A stretch of 64,000 bases of DNA from Anaerohalosphaeraceae bacterium (lineage in GTDB: Bacteria; Planctomycetota; Phycisphaerae; Sedimentisphaerales; Anaerohalosphaeraceae): positions 372,001 to 436,000 of the forward strand of contig DAOSUR010000001.1 in the NCBI GenBank assembly GCA_035378985.1, read 5' to 3'. Under the pieces are notes generated by a model. The model had not been told where the DNA came from and made no database searches. It saw only the letters and a list, made by a program, of their open reading frames with translations. The translations under genes were made by a program, and so were the position numbers. Positions 32,632 through 41,425 of the stretch are shown piece after piece (position 1 is the stretch's first letter; every line of letters begins with the position of its first letter).

Positions 32632-34002
32632 ATGATCATCGGCACAAATTCAATCGTTTATATCGTCGGGCTTTTGTGGAGTCTGTCGGCGGCCGCAGCA
32701 GCAACGGAACCTGCAGAGGAACCCGCAACTCAAACCCCGACTCCGGCTCAGGCCCCCGCCGAAAATCTGGTCGAAAAACTCGCCCAAATGGAATTTCCGC
32801 AAATCGCGGAAGTAACGGGCACCGATGTTAATATTCGCTCCGGTCCCGGGACAAGTTATTATCGATGCGGAAAACTGAATGCCGGAGATAAGGTTACCGT
32901 TGTGGATATTCTCCATAATGCCTGGGCGAAAATTGTCCCGCCGGAGGGAAGTTATTCGTGGATTTCGAAAACGTATGTCCAACTGAACCCGAACAACCCG
33001 AAAGTGGGTGTTCTGACCGGCGATGATGTGCGGGTCTGGGCTGGGTCTGACTTCGTCGAGCCGCTTCACTCCCACTCGCAACAGGTCAAACTGTACAAAG
33101 GGGACATTGTGGAGCTGATGGGTCCGCCGGATTTGGATGCAGATTATTACAAAATCAAACCCCCGGCGGATGCCTACTTGTGGGTGAGCATGGAGCATCT
33201 GAAACTGCTCGGTCCGGCTTCTGGGGCCAAACCCGCTCAGCCGACACCAGCCGCGGCTCCGTCCGCTCCGGCTGCAGCCCAGCAGCCCTCTGCAGCAGCC
33301 CAGCCGGCTGCTCCAACCCCAGCAGCTCCCGCCGGCCAGGCGGCGAGTACTCCTGCAACACCCGCTCCGGGTGAACAGTCGGCTTCGACACCACAGAGCG
33401 AACAACCCCAGCCGACTCCTCCTCCTGCACCCGCAGCACCTTCCGTAGACACTCTGGCCGTTCAGAAATGCACCCAATTGAGGGCTGATATTGAAGAACA
33501 GCTCAAGAAACCGCTGCCCGAACAGAATTACTCCGCCATTAAAGAGGAGCTGAATAAAATCCTCCAGACACCGGACATTGACCGGGCAAAAATCTACGCC
33601 GAGTCGCTCCTGAAGCAGATTGCAAGTTATGAACTGGCCGTTGAAGTGCACAAGCAGATTCAGCTTCAGGATAAGATGCTGGAGGAAACAAAGGCCAAGA
33701 TTGCCGCTGCACAGCAGGCCCAGCGGGAACAGGCCGTCCCGGCGGAGGCCAAGTATCTCTTTGTAGGGGTTTTGAAGCCCTCCTACATTTACACCGGACG
33801 CGTCGGTCCGCGGCGATTTGTCATTCTGGACCAGAACAAACGCATCCTTTGCTATTTGATTACCAAAGATCCTTCTCAGCAGTCCAAAATGGAATCGCTG
33901 ACAGACAAAATCGTCGGCGTCAAAGGGAAAATTCTGGATGACCCGAAGGCGATGATCCCGGTTGTAATGACGGACGAGGTCTCCTCCGTCTTCGAACAGT
34001 AA
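32632..34002 (+). CDS. Exported bacterial SH3-domain protein with Pro/Ala-rich linker
   Basis: 456 residues; signal-like N-terminus (NSIVYIVGLLWSLSAAAAA), start preceded by GGAG at seven bases. Residues ~60-115 form a bacterial SH3 domain (VTGTDVNIRSGPGTSYYRCGKLNAGDKVTVVD), and a second, more divergent one follows (~120-190, GDDVRVWAGSD...LYKGDIVELMG). A low-complexity linker rich in Pro, Ala, Gln and Ser spans ~200-275. A charged, probably helical region (~280-370) leads to a conserved-looking beta domain (~375-456, YLFVGVLKPSYIYTGRVGPRRFVILD). Bacterial SH3 domains usually bind peptidoglycan or peptides, and the linker would span the cell wall or periplasm. No enzymatic domain is recognised. 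Confidence 0.78.
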   Translation: MIIGTNSIVYIVGLLWSLSAAAAATEPAEEPATQTPTPAQAPAENLVEKLAQMEFPQIAEVTGTDVNIRSGPGTSYYRCGKLNAGDKVTVVDILHNAWAKIVPPEGSYSWISKTYVQLNPNNPKVGVLTGDDVRVWAGSDFVEPLHSHSQQVKLYKGDIVELMGPPDLDADYYKIKPPADAYLWVSMEHLKLLGPASGAKPAQPTPAAAPSAPAAAQQPSAAAQPAAPTPAAPAGQAASTPATPAPGEQSASTPQSEQPQPTPPPAPAAPSVDTLAVQKCTQLRADIEEQLKKPLPEQNYSAIKEELNKILQTPDIDRAKIYAESLLKQIASYELAVEVHKQIQLQDKMLEETKAKIAAAQQAQREQAVPAEAKYLFVGVLKPSYIYTGRVGPRRFVILDQNKRILCYLITKDPSQQSKMESLTDKIVGVKGKILDDPKAMIPVVMTDEVSSVFEQ

Positions 34003-34026
34003 ATCTTCGGTCGGAAGGAAGCCGCT

Positions 34027-37000
34027 TTAAAAAGGTCGAGGCAGCAGCGGCAGCGGTATTTGTGTAATGACGGGCTGCGCAAGTGTGCCGCTGATTTCGA
34101 CACGAGCCAGTGCCGCTCCGAGATTCTCCGCCAGACCGGTCAGGAGGGTGGGCTCCTGATTCTTCCGCCTTCCGAAAGCGGTCAAGACCATTTGGATGGT
34201 CCCGTCTTTTAAGCTGAAACGGCCCTGGCCCTGATAGACATCGTTTTTCCCGGCCAGAAGAATCCGCTCACAGTGAATTACAGGTCCCTTTAAAGCGGCC
34301 TCGGCAAATAACTGGGTAAACAGAAACTCATCCGCCTGACGCAGCTGCATCACCATCAGCGCTTTACCAAGCAAGGATTCCCGTCCAATCTTCAACTGGT
34401 CGGCTTCGAGCGTAATTCGGCCTTCGCTGTCCTCCAGCTGCGCCGCTTTTCCCCGAATGTCGGCAGCCCCCCGAATGCGTCCGCTCGTTTCCAGCTGCCC
34501 GTTCCGGAGTTCAGGAGAGGACGAAAACCGGTTCAGAGGAATATTCTCAAAAACTGCGTTAACCTCAAAAGGCAGGAGCGGTTCATCTGTTTTCATCTGC
34601 AGATTGGCCAGAAAACGGCCTTCCGGACCGCATCGTGCGCGGAGGTCCCGAATGCCCAGAAAACCGGTGTTGGGATCGGCTGTCCAGATTCCCTCCACCT
34701 CCGACAAAAAGCAGCTTCGCACATTCGCCGAATCCAGCCGAAAATGTCCCCCGCCCTCCGGCAGAAGCGAGGATTCCGTCCACCGCAAACGGCCTTCGAA
34801 AAAGCCCTCTGCACCGGAGACAGCCAGACGATTGACCCCGCTCTGATGAACCTCAATCCGTCCCTCTGCACGCCGCAAAAGCGGAAAGGAGCGGGGAGTC
34901 CATTCGAGAAAATCGAGCTGCACATCTGCCCGCCCAAAGGGCTCCAAAGAGGAAATCGTCTGAATGCCCTGTTTCAGTGTCGCAGAAAAAACCTCCCGAA
35001 TCGGCACATTGGAAATCCGCCAGCCGCTGAATGCAAAATGATCATCTTCGAGAGAAAAAACCCCGGAAGCCGACCCCGTCCGCCAGCCGCCGCCGGGATG
35101 ATAAAGCTCCCCTTCTTTGAGACGAACCGTCAAATAGATTTGTCGTTCCTGCGGCCGATGAGCAGCGGCAGGAAAATCATCTCGGTCAGGGCAATTCAAA
35201 CAAAACCTTCCTGCTGCGTCCGCAATTCCTTCTGCACGAATTTCCGACAGCACATTCTGATAAAGTCCCGTGTTTTCCATCGCTGTCCAAAAAGCCGGAT
35301 TCAAGGAAACATCCTCTGCGGTAAACGCGATTTGTATCCCCGGCTGATTGGGCTCTCTGCCGCAATTCCAGAAGCGTCCTACCAGCTGTCCGCTTCCGCC
35401 GTCGGGAAGAAGAGCCGCCGCCCGCCATTCCGCCCTTCCATTCTCCGCTGAGCCTTGAACCGAAACGCCTTGAAAATCAAGCGGGAACGGCTTCCAGCGC
35501 AAACGTTCTGCTTCTGCAGCAAACGAAACGCGAATCGGCAGGGGCTTATCCTCTTTAAAAATTCCCTTCACCTGCACATCCCAATCCACAACGCCGTCCG
35601 CCTCAAACTCAGACAAAACCTGACGGATGGATTTTGGAAATGCGCTGCGAAGTCTCGCATCGAAAGGAAGTCTTCGGGCAGTAATATTCAAGTCGCAGGC
35701 CGGCGCCTTTCGCAAATCTTTTATTGAACCCTCGATTCGAATTTCCTCTCCCTGTCCCGACTGAGCGGCAACTTGCTGCAGCATCAGAGAATTCGGCTCA
35801 ATAACGAGAGTTCCTGTTAAATTGGTCAAAGGATAAGGACAGCGGTCATACAGGCAATTGACCCCCTGCAAACGGATGATGGATTGATAGAAACGTTCTG
35901 CATTTGCGTTCCGAGTAAACTGATAGTCGAAACTGCAGATTCCGGAAGGGGCAAACTCAAACCATTTCCGCTGCAGAGATTCCGGAAGAGCCCGCTTGAC
36001 TTCCTCTGTCAGAAACACCTTCTCGGAGGCAACTTGAAGCTGAATCTCGGCATTCGGGCCGAAATTTGTGATTTGCCCGCGGATGGTAAACTGAGAAGCG
36101 CCGTTCTGTGCCTGCAAATCCTTCAGATGCAGATTCCGGCCCGTGAATTCAATATCGCCGCGGATATGCTCAAGCCGATAAGGAAATTTCCGGTCCAAAA
36201 CAGCGATATCTCGACAGACAATCTTTCCATCAAGCCGGCTTTGGGCTAAATCTGACAGCGGGCCGTTAATTCGGAGAAACGCATCCGCACTCCCCTCGGG
36301 CTGATAACGCCGCAGAAACCGCTCCAGCCCGCTGGTCATCATTTGAAGAACCGGTTCAGAATAAACAATCCGGTCCGGCCGGGAACTCGCAGACAAATAC
36401 AGATTCTCCAATTCGGTCTCTGCTGACAGCATTTTTCGGTCCGGAGAACCGCTGATTTGTCCTCGAAAAACAACCCGCCCATCGCCCAGCCGGCAGGAAA
36501 ATTGCTCCACCCGGAATTGCTCCCGATCATAGCTGAAGGCAAACCGAATATCGTCCAGATCCCAGGCATTCCCCCAGATATAAATCAGCGGCATCCGAAT
36601 CTGTCCGCTTCCTTCAAAACATCCTCGGCCGTCTTCAGGCTGCCAGACCCCTTCGAGGCGGCTGCCGGCGAAAATTCCGGACGGCAGAGACTCCAGAAGC
36701 ACACGATAGTTCCCTGCACCACGTTTCATCTGCCCCTGAAAATCGACAGCCGCCAGCGTCTGCCGTTTTCCCTCTTCGATTTTTTGGACAGTCAGCCGGC
36801 CTGTTCCTACAACGATTTCAGGCATCCGGACGGGCTGTTGTCTCCCTTTGCCGACGGTTTTCAGACAATTTAGATTCCACTGCTTCGAATCCGCATCATA
36901 CCGCACTTCAACAGCAGCTTTTTTAATCTGAATCCGTTCAGGCTGAAACTCCAAATGCAGCAATTGTGTCCAGGACAAAACACAATCGGCTTGCTCAATC

Positions 37001-37281
37001 TCTAAAATCAATGTTTCTTGAGGACGACGGACATCTTCTGCCAACACAAGACGACCGAGCCGAAGCGTCAAAGGGCTTTTCCATCGGACACGTTCAAGAA
37101 ACACCGCTGTACCGGTGTTGGCTTCCAGAAAACGCCGCAGTTTGGGTCTCAAAAGCAGATCAGAAGCCAGATAGAACAGAAGCAGCAGACCGGCCAGAAA
37201 ACCGCCTACCCATATCAGCCGTTCTGCAAAAGGACTTAGCCGCCGCGGATGCAACCATCGGATATAGGACTTGCCTTTCAT
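34027..37281 (-). CDS. Very large AsmA-like / DUF3971-type membrane-anchored protein
   Basis: About 1084 residues. One N-terminal transmembrane segment (LIWVGGFLAGLLLLFYLASDLLL) is followed by an entirely beta-rich extracytoplasmic body. Repeating strands with phrases such as LRLGRLVLAEDV, ISGSPDRKMLSAETELENL, FTIRGQITNFGPNAEIQLQV and a C-terminal LLLAGKNDVYQGQGRFSLKDGTIQMVL are typical of AsmA/YhdP/TamB-like repeating beta-groove proteins. Relatives bridge the two membranes and carry phospholipids (family knowledge). The start is ambiguous: ATG at 37281 is eleven bases from AGGAG, while an in-frame TTG at 37287 is five bases away. It follows purD by 20 bp and may share its transcript, without an obvious functional connection. 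It meets the SH3 gene tail to tail at 25 bp. Confidence 0.75.
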   Translation of the reverse strand: MKGKSYIRWLHPRRLSPFAERLIWVGGFLAGLLLLFYLASDLLLRPKLRRFLEANTGTAVFLERVRWKSPLTLRLGRLVLAEDVRRPQETLILEIEQADCVLSWTQLLHLEFQPERIQIKKAAVEVRYDADSKQWNLNCLKTVGKGRQQPVRMPEIVVGTGRLTVQKIEEGKRQTLAAVDFQGQMKRGAGNYRVLLESLPSGIFAGSRLEGVWQPEDGRGCFEGSGQIRMPLIYIWGNAWDLDDIRFAFSYDREQFRVEQFSCRLGDGRVVFRGQISGSPDRKMLSAETELENLYLSASSRPDRIVYSEPVLQMMTSGLERFLRRYQPEGSADAFLRINGPLSDLAQSRLDGKIVCRDIAVLDRKFPYRLEHIRGDIEFTGRNLHLKDLQAQNGASQFTIRGQITNFGPNAEIQLQVASEKVFLTEEVKRALPESLQRKWFEFAPSGICSFDYQFTRNANAERFYQSIIRLQGVNCLYDRCPYPLTNLTGTLVIEPNSLMLQQVAAQSGQGEEIRIEGSIKDLRKAPACDLNITARRLPFDARLRSAFPKSIRQVLSEFEADGVVDWDVQVKGIFKEDKPLPIRVSFAAEAERLRWKPFPLDFQGVSVQGSAENGRAEWRAAALLPDGGSGQLVGRFWNCGREPNQPGIQIAFTAEDVSLNPAFWTAMENTGLYQNVLSEIRAEGIADAAGRFCLNCPDRDDFPAAAHRPQERQIYLTVRLKEGELYHPGGGWRTGSASGVFSLEDDHFAFSGWRISNVPIREVFSATLKQGIQTISSLEPFGRADVQLDFLEWTPRSFPLLRRAEGRIEVHQSGVNRLAVSGAEGFFEGRLRWTESSLLPEGGGHFRLDSANVRSCFLSEVEGIWTADPNTGFLGIRDLRARCGPEGRFLANLQMKTDEPLLPFEVNAVFENIPLNRFSSSPELRNGQLETSGRIRGAADIRGKAAQLEDSEGRITLEADQLKIGRESLLGKALMVMQLRQADEFLFTQLFAEAALKGPVIHCERILLAGKNDVYQGQGRFSLKDGTIQMVLTAFGRRKNQEPTLLTGLAENLGAALARVEISGTLAQPVITQIPLPLLPRPF

Positions 37282-37301
37282 CAGCAAATCAACTCCTCTT
37301 T

Positions 37302-38570
37302 TTACCGCAGGGCCTTATCTGCAATATCCCTCCGATAGTAAGCTCCTTCAAAATGAATCAAAGAAACGGCTTCATAGGCGCGTTTTTTGGCGTCGGCAAT
37401 CGTCTGTCCCATCGCCGTCACCCCCAGCACCCGCCCGCCGGCTGTGACGATTTGTCCATCGCGTTTGGCTGTCCCAGCGTGAAAGATCTTGACATCTTTC
37501 AGCCGAGCGGCCGCCTCCAGACCGGTAATCACCTTGCCTTTTTCGTAGGCATCCGGATAGCCCTTGGAGGCCATCACAACACAAACAGCCGGCCGCGGGT
37601 CCCACTCCACCGTAACCTCCGACAGACGGCCGCGGCAGACGGCTTCTATCACCTCCAAAAGATCGCTTTTCATCCGCATCAGGATGGGCTGGGTTTCCGG
37701 GTCACCAAATCGTGCGTTGAACTCGAGCACACGGGGCCCGCCCGGCGTAATCATCAGTCCCGCGTAAAGGACCCCTTTATAGGGCGTTTCGTTGCGGTTC
37801 ATTCCGTCGACAAGAGGCACAAGAATTTCACGGATAATCTGGTCCATCAAGGCATCCGTGACAATGGGGGCCGGACTGTAGGCCCCCATGCCGCCGGTAT
37901 TGGGACCGGTATCCTGCTCCCCGATGGGTTTGTGGTCCTGGGCGCTTTCCATCACGTAAATCGTCCGCCCATCCACGAAAGCCAGAATCGAGGCCTCCTG
38001 TCCGAGCAGCTTATCTTCTACAACAATAGTACTGCCGGCATCGCCGAAGATTTTATTGACCATAATCTTCTCGGCGGCCAGGATGCCGTCGGCGGGGTCA
38101 TCGCAGACAAAAACTCCCTTGCCTTTGGCCAGACCCGCCGCCTTGACGACAACGGGTTCATCGCGGCTGGCAATGTACATTTTGGCATCTTCATAATGGG
38201 TAAAGATTCTGGCTTCGGCAGTCGGAATGCTGTTGGCCCGCATGATGTGCTTGGCAAAGGCCTTATCGGCCTCCAGCCGTGCGGCTTCCTGAGTCGGTCC
38301 AAACGCCAAAATGCCTTCCGATTCCAGCCGGTTGACAAGCCCGGCAGCCAGCGGGTCCTCCGGTCCGACCACCACCAAATCTATCCGTTTGTCCTTGGCA
38401 AAAGAAACCAAGCCGTCAAGATTGGTGTCGGCAATATCTACATTGATGCCGACTTCCGCCGTACCGGGATTGCCCGGGGCGATATACAGCTGCTTGAGCT
38501 GTTTGGATTGACTTAATTTCCAGGCGATTGCGTGTTCCCGTCCCCCGCTGCCAACCAGCAAAACTTTCAT
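37302..38570 (-). CDS. purD: Phosphoribosylamine-glycine ligase
   Basis: 422 residues, the usual length. It begins with MKVLLVGSGGREHAIAW and shows the ATP-grasp pattern of GAR synthetase: VVGPEDPLAAGL, KAFAKHIMRANSIPTA, VVVKAAGLAKGKGVFVC, the hallmark GPNTGGMGAYSPAP, and LEFNARFGDPETQPILMRM. It joins 5-phosphoribosylamine and glycine with ATP, the second step of purine synthesis, in the cytoplasm. No other purine gene is nearby; the AsmA-like gene follows after 20 bp. It is a standard copy with no missing motif. Confidence 0.97.
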   Translation of the reverse strand: MKVLLVGSGGREHAIAWKLSQSKQLKQLYIAPGNPGTAEVGINVDIADTNLDGLVSFAKDKRIDLVVVGPEDPLAAGLVNRLESEGILAFGPTQEAARLEADKAFAKHIMRANSIPTAEARIFTHYEDAKMYIASRDEPVVVKAAGLAKGKGVFVCDDPADGILAAEKIMVNKIFGDAGSTIVVEDKLLGQEASILAFVDGRTIYVMESAQDHKPIGEQDTGPNTGGMGAYSPAPIVTDALMDQIIREILVPLVDGMNRNETPYKGVLYAGLMITPGGPRVLEFNARFGDPETQPILMRMKSDLLEVIEAVCRGRLSEVTVEWDPRPAVCVVMASKGYPDAYEKGKVITGLEAAARLKDVKIFHAGTAKRDGQIVTAGGRVLGVTAMGQTIADAKKRAYEAVSLIHFEGAYYRRDIADKALR

Positions 38571-38676
38571 AAGATACCTCTATTCCGGACCTTGTTTTTT
38601 CTGTAATCCGCCAGCCGGCAATCTACCAAAAAAGACCTTTTTCGACAAGGTTTTCTGACACAAAGCAGATACAAAA

Positions 38677-38708
38677 AAAGAGGTTCCTTATTGAGAAGGA
38701 ACCTCTTT
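38677..38708. terminator. Terminator downstream of the PEP-CTERM gene, usable leftward
   Basis: AAAGAGGTTCCTT (38677-38689) and AAGGAACCTCTTT (38696-38708) form a perfect 13-bp stem around a six-base loop. Read leftward, the stem runs into seven T residues, so it should end the 38732 gene efficiently before purD. Confidence 0.88.
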
Positions 38709-38731
38709 CCCAGGTGAATCTCTACCTGAAA

Positions 38732-39388
38732 CTATTTTTTCCGCCCGACCATCCAAAGTCCCAGCCCAATCAAGCCGAGACTGGCAGGTTCGGGAATCGG
38801 GGACACATCAATGTGATACCAGTCCGGATTCGAGGGATTCGTCGGAGACCAATAGGGATATTCATCCATATTGGCTCCAACCTGGAATCCGATATTGGTT
38901 ACATGATGGAGATTCACAGCCCCTACAGCAGCAAAGTCGATGATGACCGTTGTAACCTGATTCGGCAGCAGCTCGACCCAACCGTTTTGATAAAAATTGT
39001 CCGGTTCATTGTAGGGCGGATCGGTCCAGCCAGTGTTCAGATAGAGATTGACAAACCAGGCACTGTTATTAGTGTTCAGAAAACTCAGGGCATATCCATC
39101 ATAGCCGCTTAAGTCCTGCAACCCTGCCGGCGGCGGCCAGCCATATCCAACCCCCATCGAGGCCCAGCCATCCGCGGTTCCGTCTCCTGATTGAAGCAGG
39201 CAGGAAAAGCGGATAGATGTGCCCATGTTCTGAACTGTCAGGCCTGAAGAAGTTGTGTTTGCCGCATCCCATGTTTTGGTCATCCCCGCGATTGTGGACA
39301 GATCAGGGCTGAAATACAGGGCCCCTTCCGCCCCCAGCGACCCTAAAAGGATTAGAGCCGCTGCCAAACAAACAATCCCATTCTTCAT
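38732..39388 (-). CDS. PEP-CTERM surface protein of unknown function
   Basis: 218 residues; start at 39388 because AGGAG lies seven bases upstream. Signal peptide NGIVCLAAALILLGSLGAEG. The middle is a beta-sandwich-like segment with many aromatic and Asn residues (LSGYDGYALSFLNTNNSAWF; LLPNQVTTVIIDF), resembling carbohydrate-binding sandwiches, but no named family is recognised. The C-terminus IPEPASLGLIGLGLWMVGRKK is a PEP-CTERM sorting signal. It lies downstream of a PAS-LuxR regulator on the same strand with 192 bp between; a small palindrome in that gap may be a control site. Own terminator at 38677. Confidence 0.8.
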   Translation of the reverse strand: MKNGIVCLAAALILLGSLGAEGALYFSPDLSTIAGMTKTWDAANTTSSGLTVQNMGTSIRFSCLLQSGDGTADGWASMGVGYGWPPPAGLQDLSGYDGYALSFLNTNNSAWFVNLYLNTGWTDPPYNEPDNFYQNGWVELLPNQVTTVIIDFAAVGAVNLHHVTNIGFQVGANMDEYPYWSPTNPSNPDWYHIDVSPIPEPASLGLIGLGLWMVGRKK

Positions 39389-39534
39389 TTCCTCACTCCT
39401 TTCTCCATACAAAGACAGATCTCACGTTTTGAGGAGATGTTGTTACGGATGGTCTTTCCTCACCCTCTCATCTCCACACGCATATATTAGAAACAAGACT
39501 AATCAATTTCTACTGACCATACAATCGTGGAAAC

Positions 39535-39550
39535 TACGGGATTTTCCGTA
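39535..39550. promoter_or_regulatory. Possible LuxR-type palindrome upstream of the PEP-CTERM gene
   Basis: TACGG-GATTTT-CCGTA, a perfect five-base inverted repeat with a six-base spacer, located between the PAS-LuxR gene and the PEP-CTERM gene. LuxR-type dimers commonly bind such short spaced repeats. A -10-like TAATAT (leftward) lies about 50 bp further toward the PEP-CTERM gene. Only one copy is seen, so this may be chance. Confidence 0.3.
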
Positions 39551-39580
39551 TAAGCCTTTATGCATCCTTTTTATCGCATT

Positions 39581-40624
39581 TCATTTTGTCAGCGACCGGG
39601 CTATTGCCGCCAGTTCCACCAAATTATGGGCATTCAGTTTATGCATAATATGCGCACGATGGTCCTCAATGGTTCTTACAGACCGAAACATCTCTTTGGC
39701 AATCTGTCGGCTGCTTTTGCCCCGCATCACGAGCTCGAGAATCTTCTTCTCTGTCTCTGTAAGAATCTTGGCCGCAGTAATCTCCCTCATAACTCCTTCA
39801 ATATATCCCGCGTCAGGATACAGCTCCGCTGTTAGTTCGACCCAGATAACCTTCCCATCTTTCCGGCGGACCTGGAGTTCAAAATCCTTAATTTTTTTCT
39901 CATTCTGCAAACGCTCTAACAGGATTTGTCTTTGCTGCGGGTGAACATAATGATGAACCGAATAATGCTCGTTTGTACATTCTTCAACACTGCCGTAGCC
40001 CAATAAATCCGCCAGGGCTTTGTTGCATTCAAGCAGTTTGCCGTCGCTGACCCGTGTTCGATACAGACCGATTGGGGATTGATTGTACAGTTCTTTGTAT
40101 TTGTTTTCCTGCTCCGCCAGCTGTTCCTGCAATTTTCGAAATTCTGTAATGTCTCTGCACAAAAGGGCTGCAGCATATATCTTCCTGTCTGCCTCTCGAA
40201 CGGGAATGCATTCCGCCTGCAGGATTTTCCATCGCCCCTGATGCTGCAATTCAGAAAGGAATTGGGTTCGCCTGCCCGTGCAGAAAACCTGCTGAACTTT
40301 CTGAAGCCAGAAAGAAAACGGTTCCGACTGTTCCCGAGCTGCCTCCCAAAGGTTCCAGGAGTTTCGACCTTGTCCACATTGCCGCAGAAAAGAAACCGCC
40401 GACTGATTTGCATAAATGCAGGAAAACTGTTCGTCAAAAATAAACAGGGTATCCGAGCGGCTTTCAATGACTTTCATCCACCCCAAAAGAACGGGGGACC
40501 GCCTTTGCGATTCTTCTCCCTCAAACGAATTCAGAAGCGGGCTTTCTCCTGAGTGAGGAACTTTTTGCTGCAGAAACTTCTCCTTCCGGGCCCGCAGAAG
40601 ACAAAATTGACATGGGTCGCGCAT
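39581..40624 (-). CDS. PAS-PAS-LuxR transcriptional regulator
   Basis: 347 residues; GGGGAG five bases before the ATG. Residues 1-30 contain CQFCLLRARKEKF. The first PAS domain covers ~50-165 (SDTLFIFDEQFSCIYANQSAVSFL), and the second ~170-285 (YKELYNQSPIGLYRTRVSDGKLLECNKALADLLGY ... FELQVRRKDGKVIWVELTA). The C-terminal LuxR/NarL helix-turn-helix (~285-347) has LTETEKKILELVMRGKSSRQIAKEM and HRAHIMHKLN. There is no receiver domain, so it should sense a ligand or redox state directly through PAS rather than by phosphorylation. Neighbouring PEP-CTERM gene is its most likely visible target. A Cys pair near the N-terminus (CQFC) may add redox sensing (speculative). Confidence 0.85.
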   Translation of the reverse strand: MRDPCQFCLLRARKEKFLQQKVPHSGESPLLNSFEGEESQRRSPVLLGWMKVIESRSDTLFIFDEQFSCIYANQSAVSFLRQCGQGRNSWNLWEAAREQSEPFSFWLQKVQQVFCTGRRTQFLSELQHQGRWKILQAECIPVREADRKIYAAALLCRDITEFRKLQEQLAEQENKYKELYNQSPIGLYRTRVSDGKLLECNKALADLLGYGSVEECTNEHYSVHHYVHPQQRQILLERLQNEKKIKDFELQVRRKDGKVIWVELTAELYPDAGYIEGVMREITAAKILTETEKKILELVMRGKSSRQIAKEMFRSVRTIEDHRAHIMHKLNAHNLVELAAIARSLTK

Positions 40625-40747
40625 AGTTTCTCCCCGCCGACCCCTTTGGTTTCACTTTCTGCAAAAAGAACCCTTAGGAAGTGCCTTTCAAAGAAACATC
40701 CTTCCTTTATTATTGTAGAAAACCCGGCGCAAAACGTCAACACCAAT

Positions 40748-41392
40748 TTATAACAAGGTGAGAATTTCCTGAGGGTGATTTAAAATCCTTGAAGCTCCGG
40801 CTTCCTTGAGCCGTTCGACAGGGCGAAACCCCCAACTGACACCGACGGGCTCGATGCCGGCGGCATGCGCGGTCAGGATATCCATATCGCTGTCCCCGAT
40901 AAGAAGGGCCTGCGGCGGGGTTAAGGCAAGGGCCCTCAGGGCCGCCAGAGCCATATCCGGCGCGGGTTTGGGACGAAAGCCCTCCGACATCCCGCAGATA
41001 AAATCAAAGGCATTCGGGCCGAAATAATACTCGACAATCTTGACCGTCTGCGGATGGTTTTTGTTGGAGATGACCGCCAACCGCACCCCCTGCTGTTTCA
41101 AACAAGGCAAAACTTCCTGCAAACCGTCATAGGGACGGGTCTTCTCCAGACAATGAAGGTGATAATACTCCAGCATCAGGGACTGGAGCCGTTCGGTCAA
41201 ATGTTCCTGGCCGGCCGGCAAGGCCCTGCGCGCAAATTCGCGGGTACCGTAACCAATCATCTCTCGACAGGCCTGCGGCGTGTGCGTCGGAAGACCGATC
41301 TGCTGAAGCGCCCAATTCATTGCAGCAGTCAAATCCTCGAGCGTATCGACCAGCGTACCATCCAAATCAAACAGGATTCCTTTGTATTTCAT
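40748..41392 (-). CDS. gph: HAD-superfamily phosphoglycolate phosphatase-like hydrolase
   Basis: 214 residues with all HAD motifs: motif I FDLDGTLVDTLEDL, motif II ISNKNHP, the motif III lysine in FRPKPAPDM, motif IV LIGDSDMDILTA. The cap domain between motifs I and II is the helical type of phosphoglycolate phosphatases. Such enzymes dephosphorylate 2-phosphoglycolate, for instance after DNA repair, but the family includes other small-molecule phosphatases, so the symbol is by similarity. No good ribosome site precedes the ATG. It follows msrA by 33 bp on the same strand, forming a likely two-gene unit. Confidence 0.85.
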   Translation of the reverse strand: MKYKGILFDLDGTLVDTLEDLTAAMNWALQQIGLPTHTPQACREMIGYGTREFARRALPAGQEHLTERLQSLMLEYYHLHCLEKTRPYDGLQEVLPCLKQQGVRLAVISNKNHPQTVKIVEYYFGPNAFDFICGMSEGFRPKPAPDMALAALRALALTPPQALLIGDSDMDILTAHAAGIEPVGVSWGFRPVERLKEAGASRILNHPQEILTLL

Positions 41393-41425
41393 GGCCGCAA
41401 ATTGAACGGCACTGCCGCCGAAAAG

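Noticed and set aside
36966..38516. 516-codon open frame antisense to purD
   Set aside because: purD is complete with all motifs; the antisense frame is a shadow of its codon bias.
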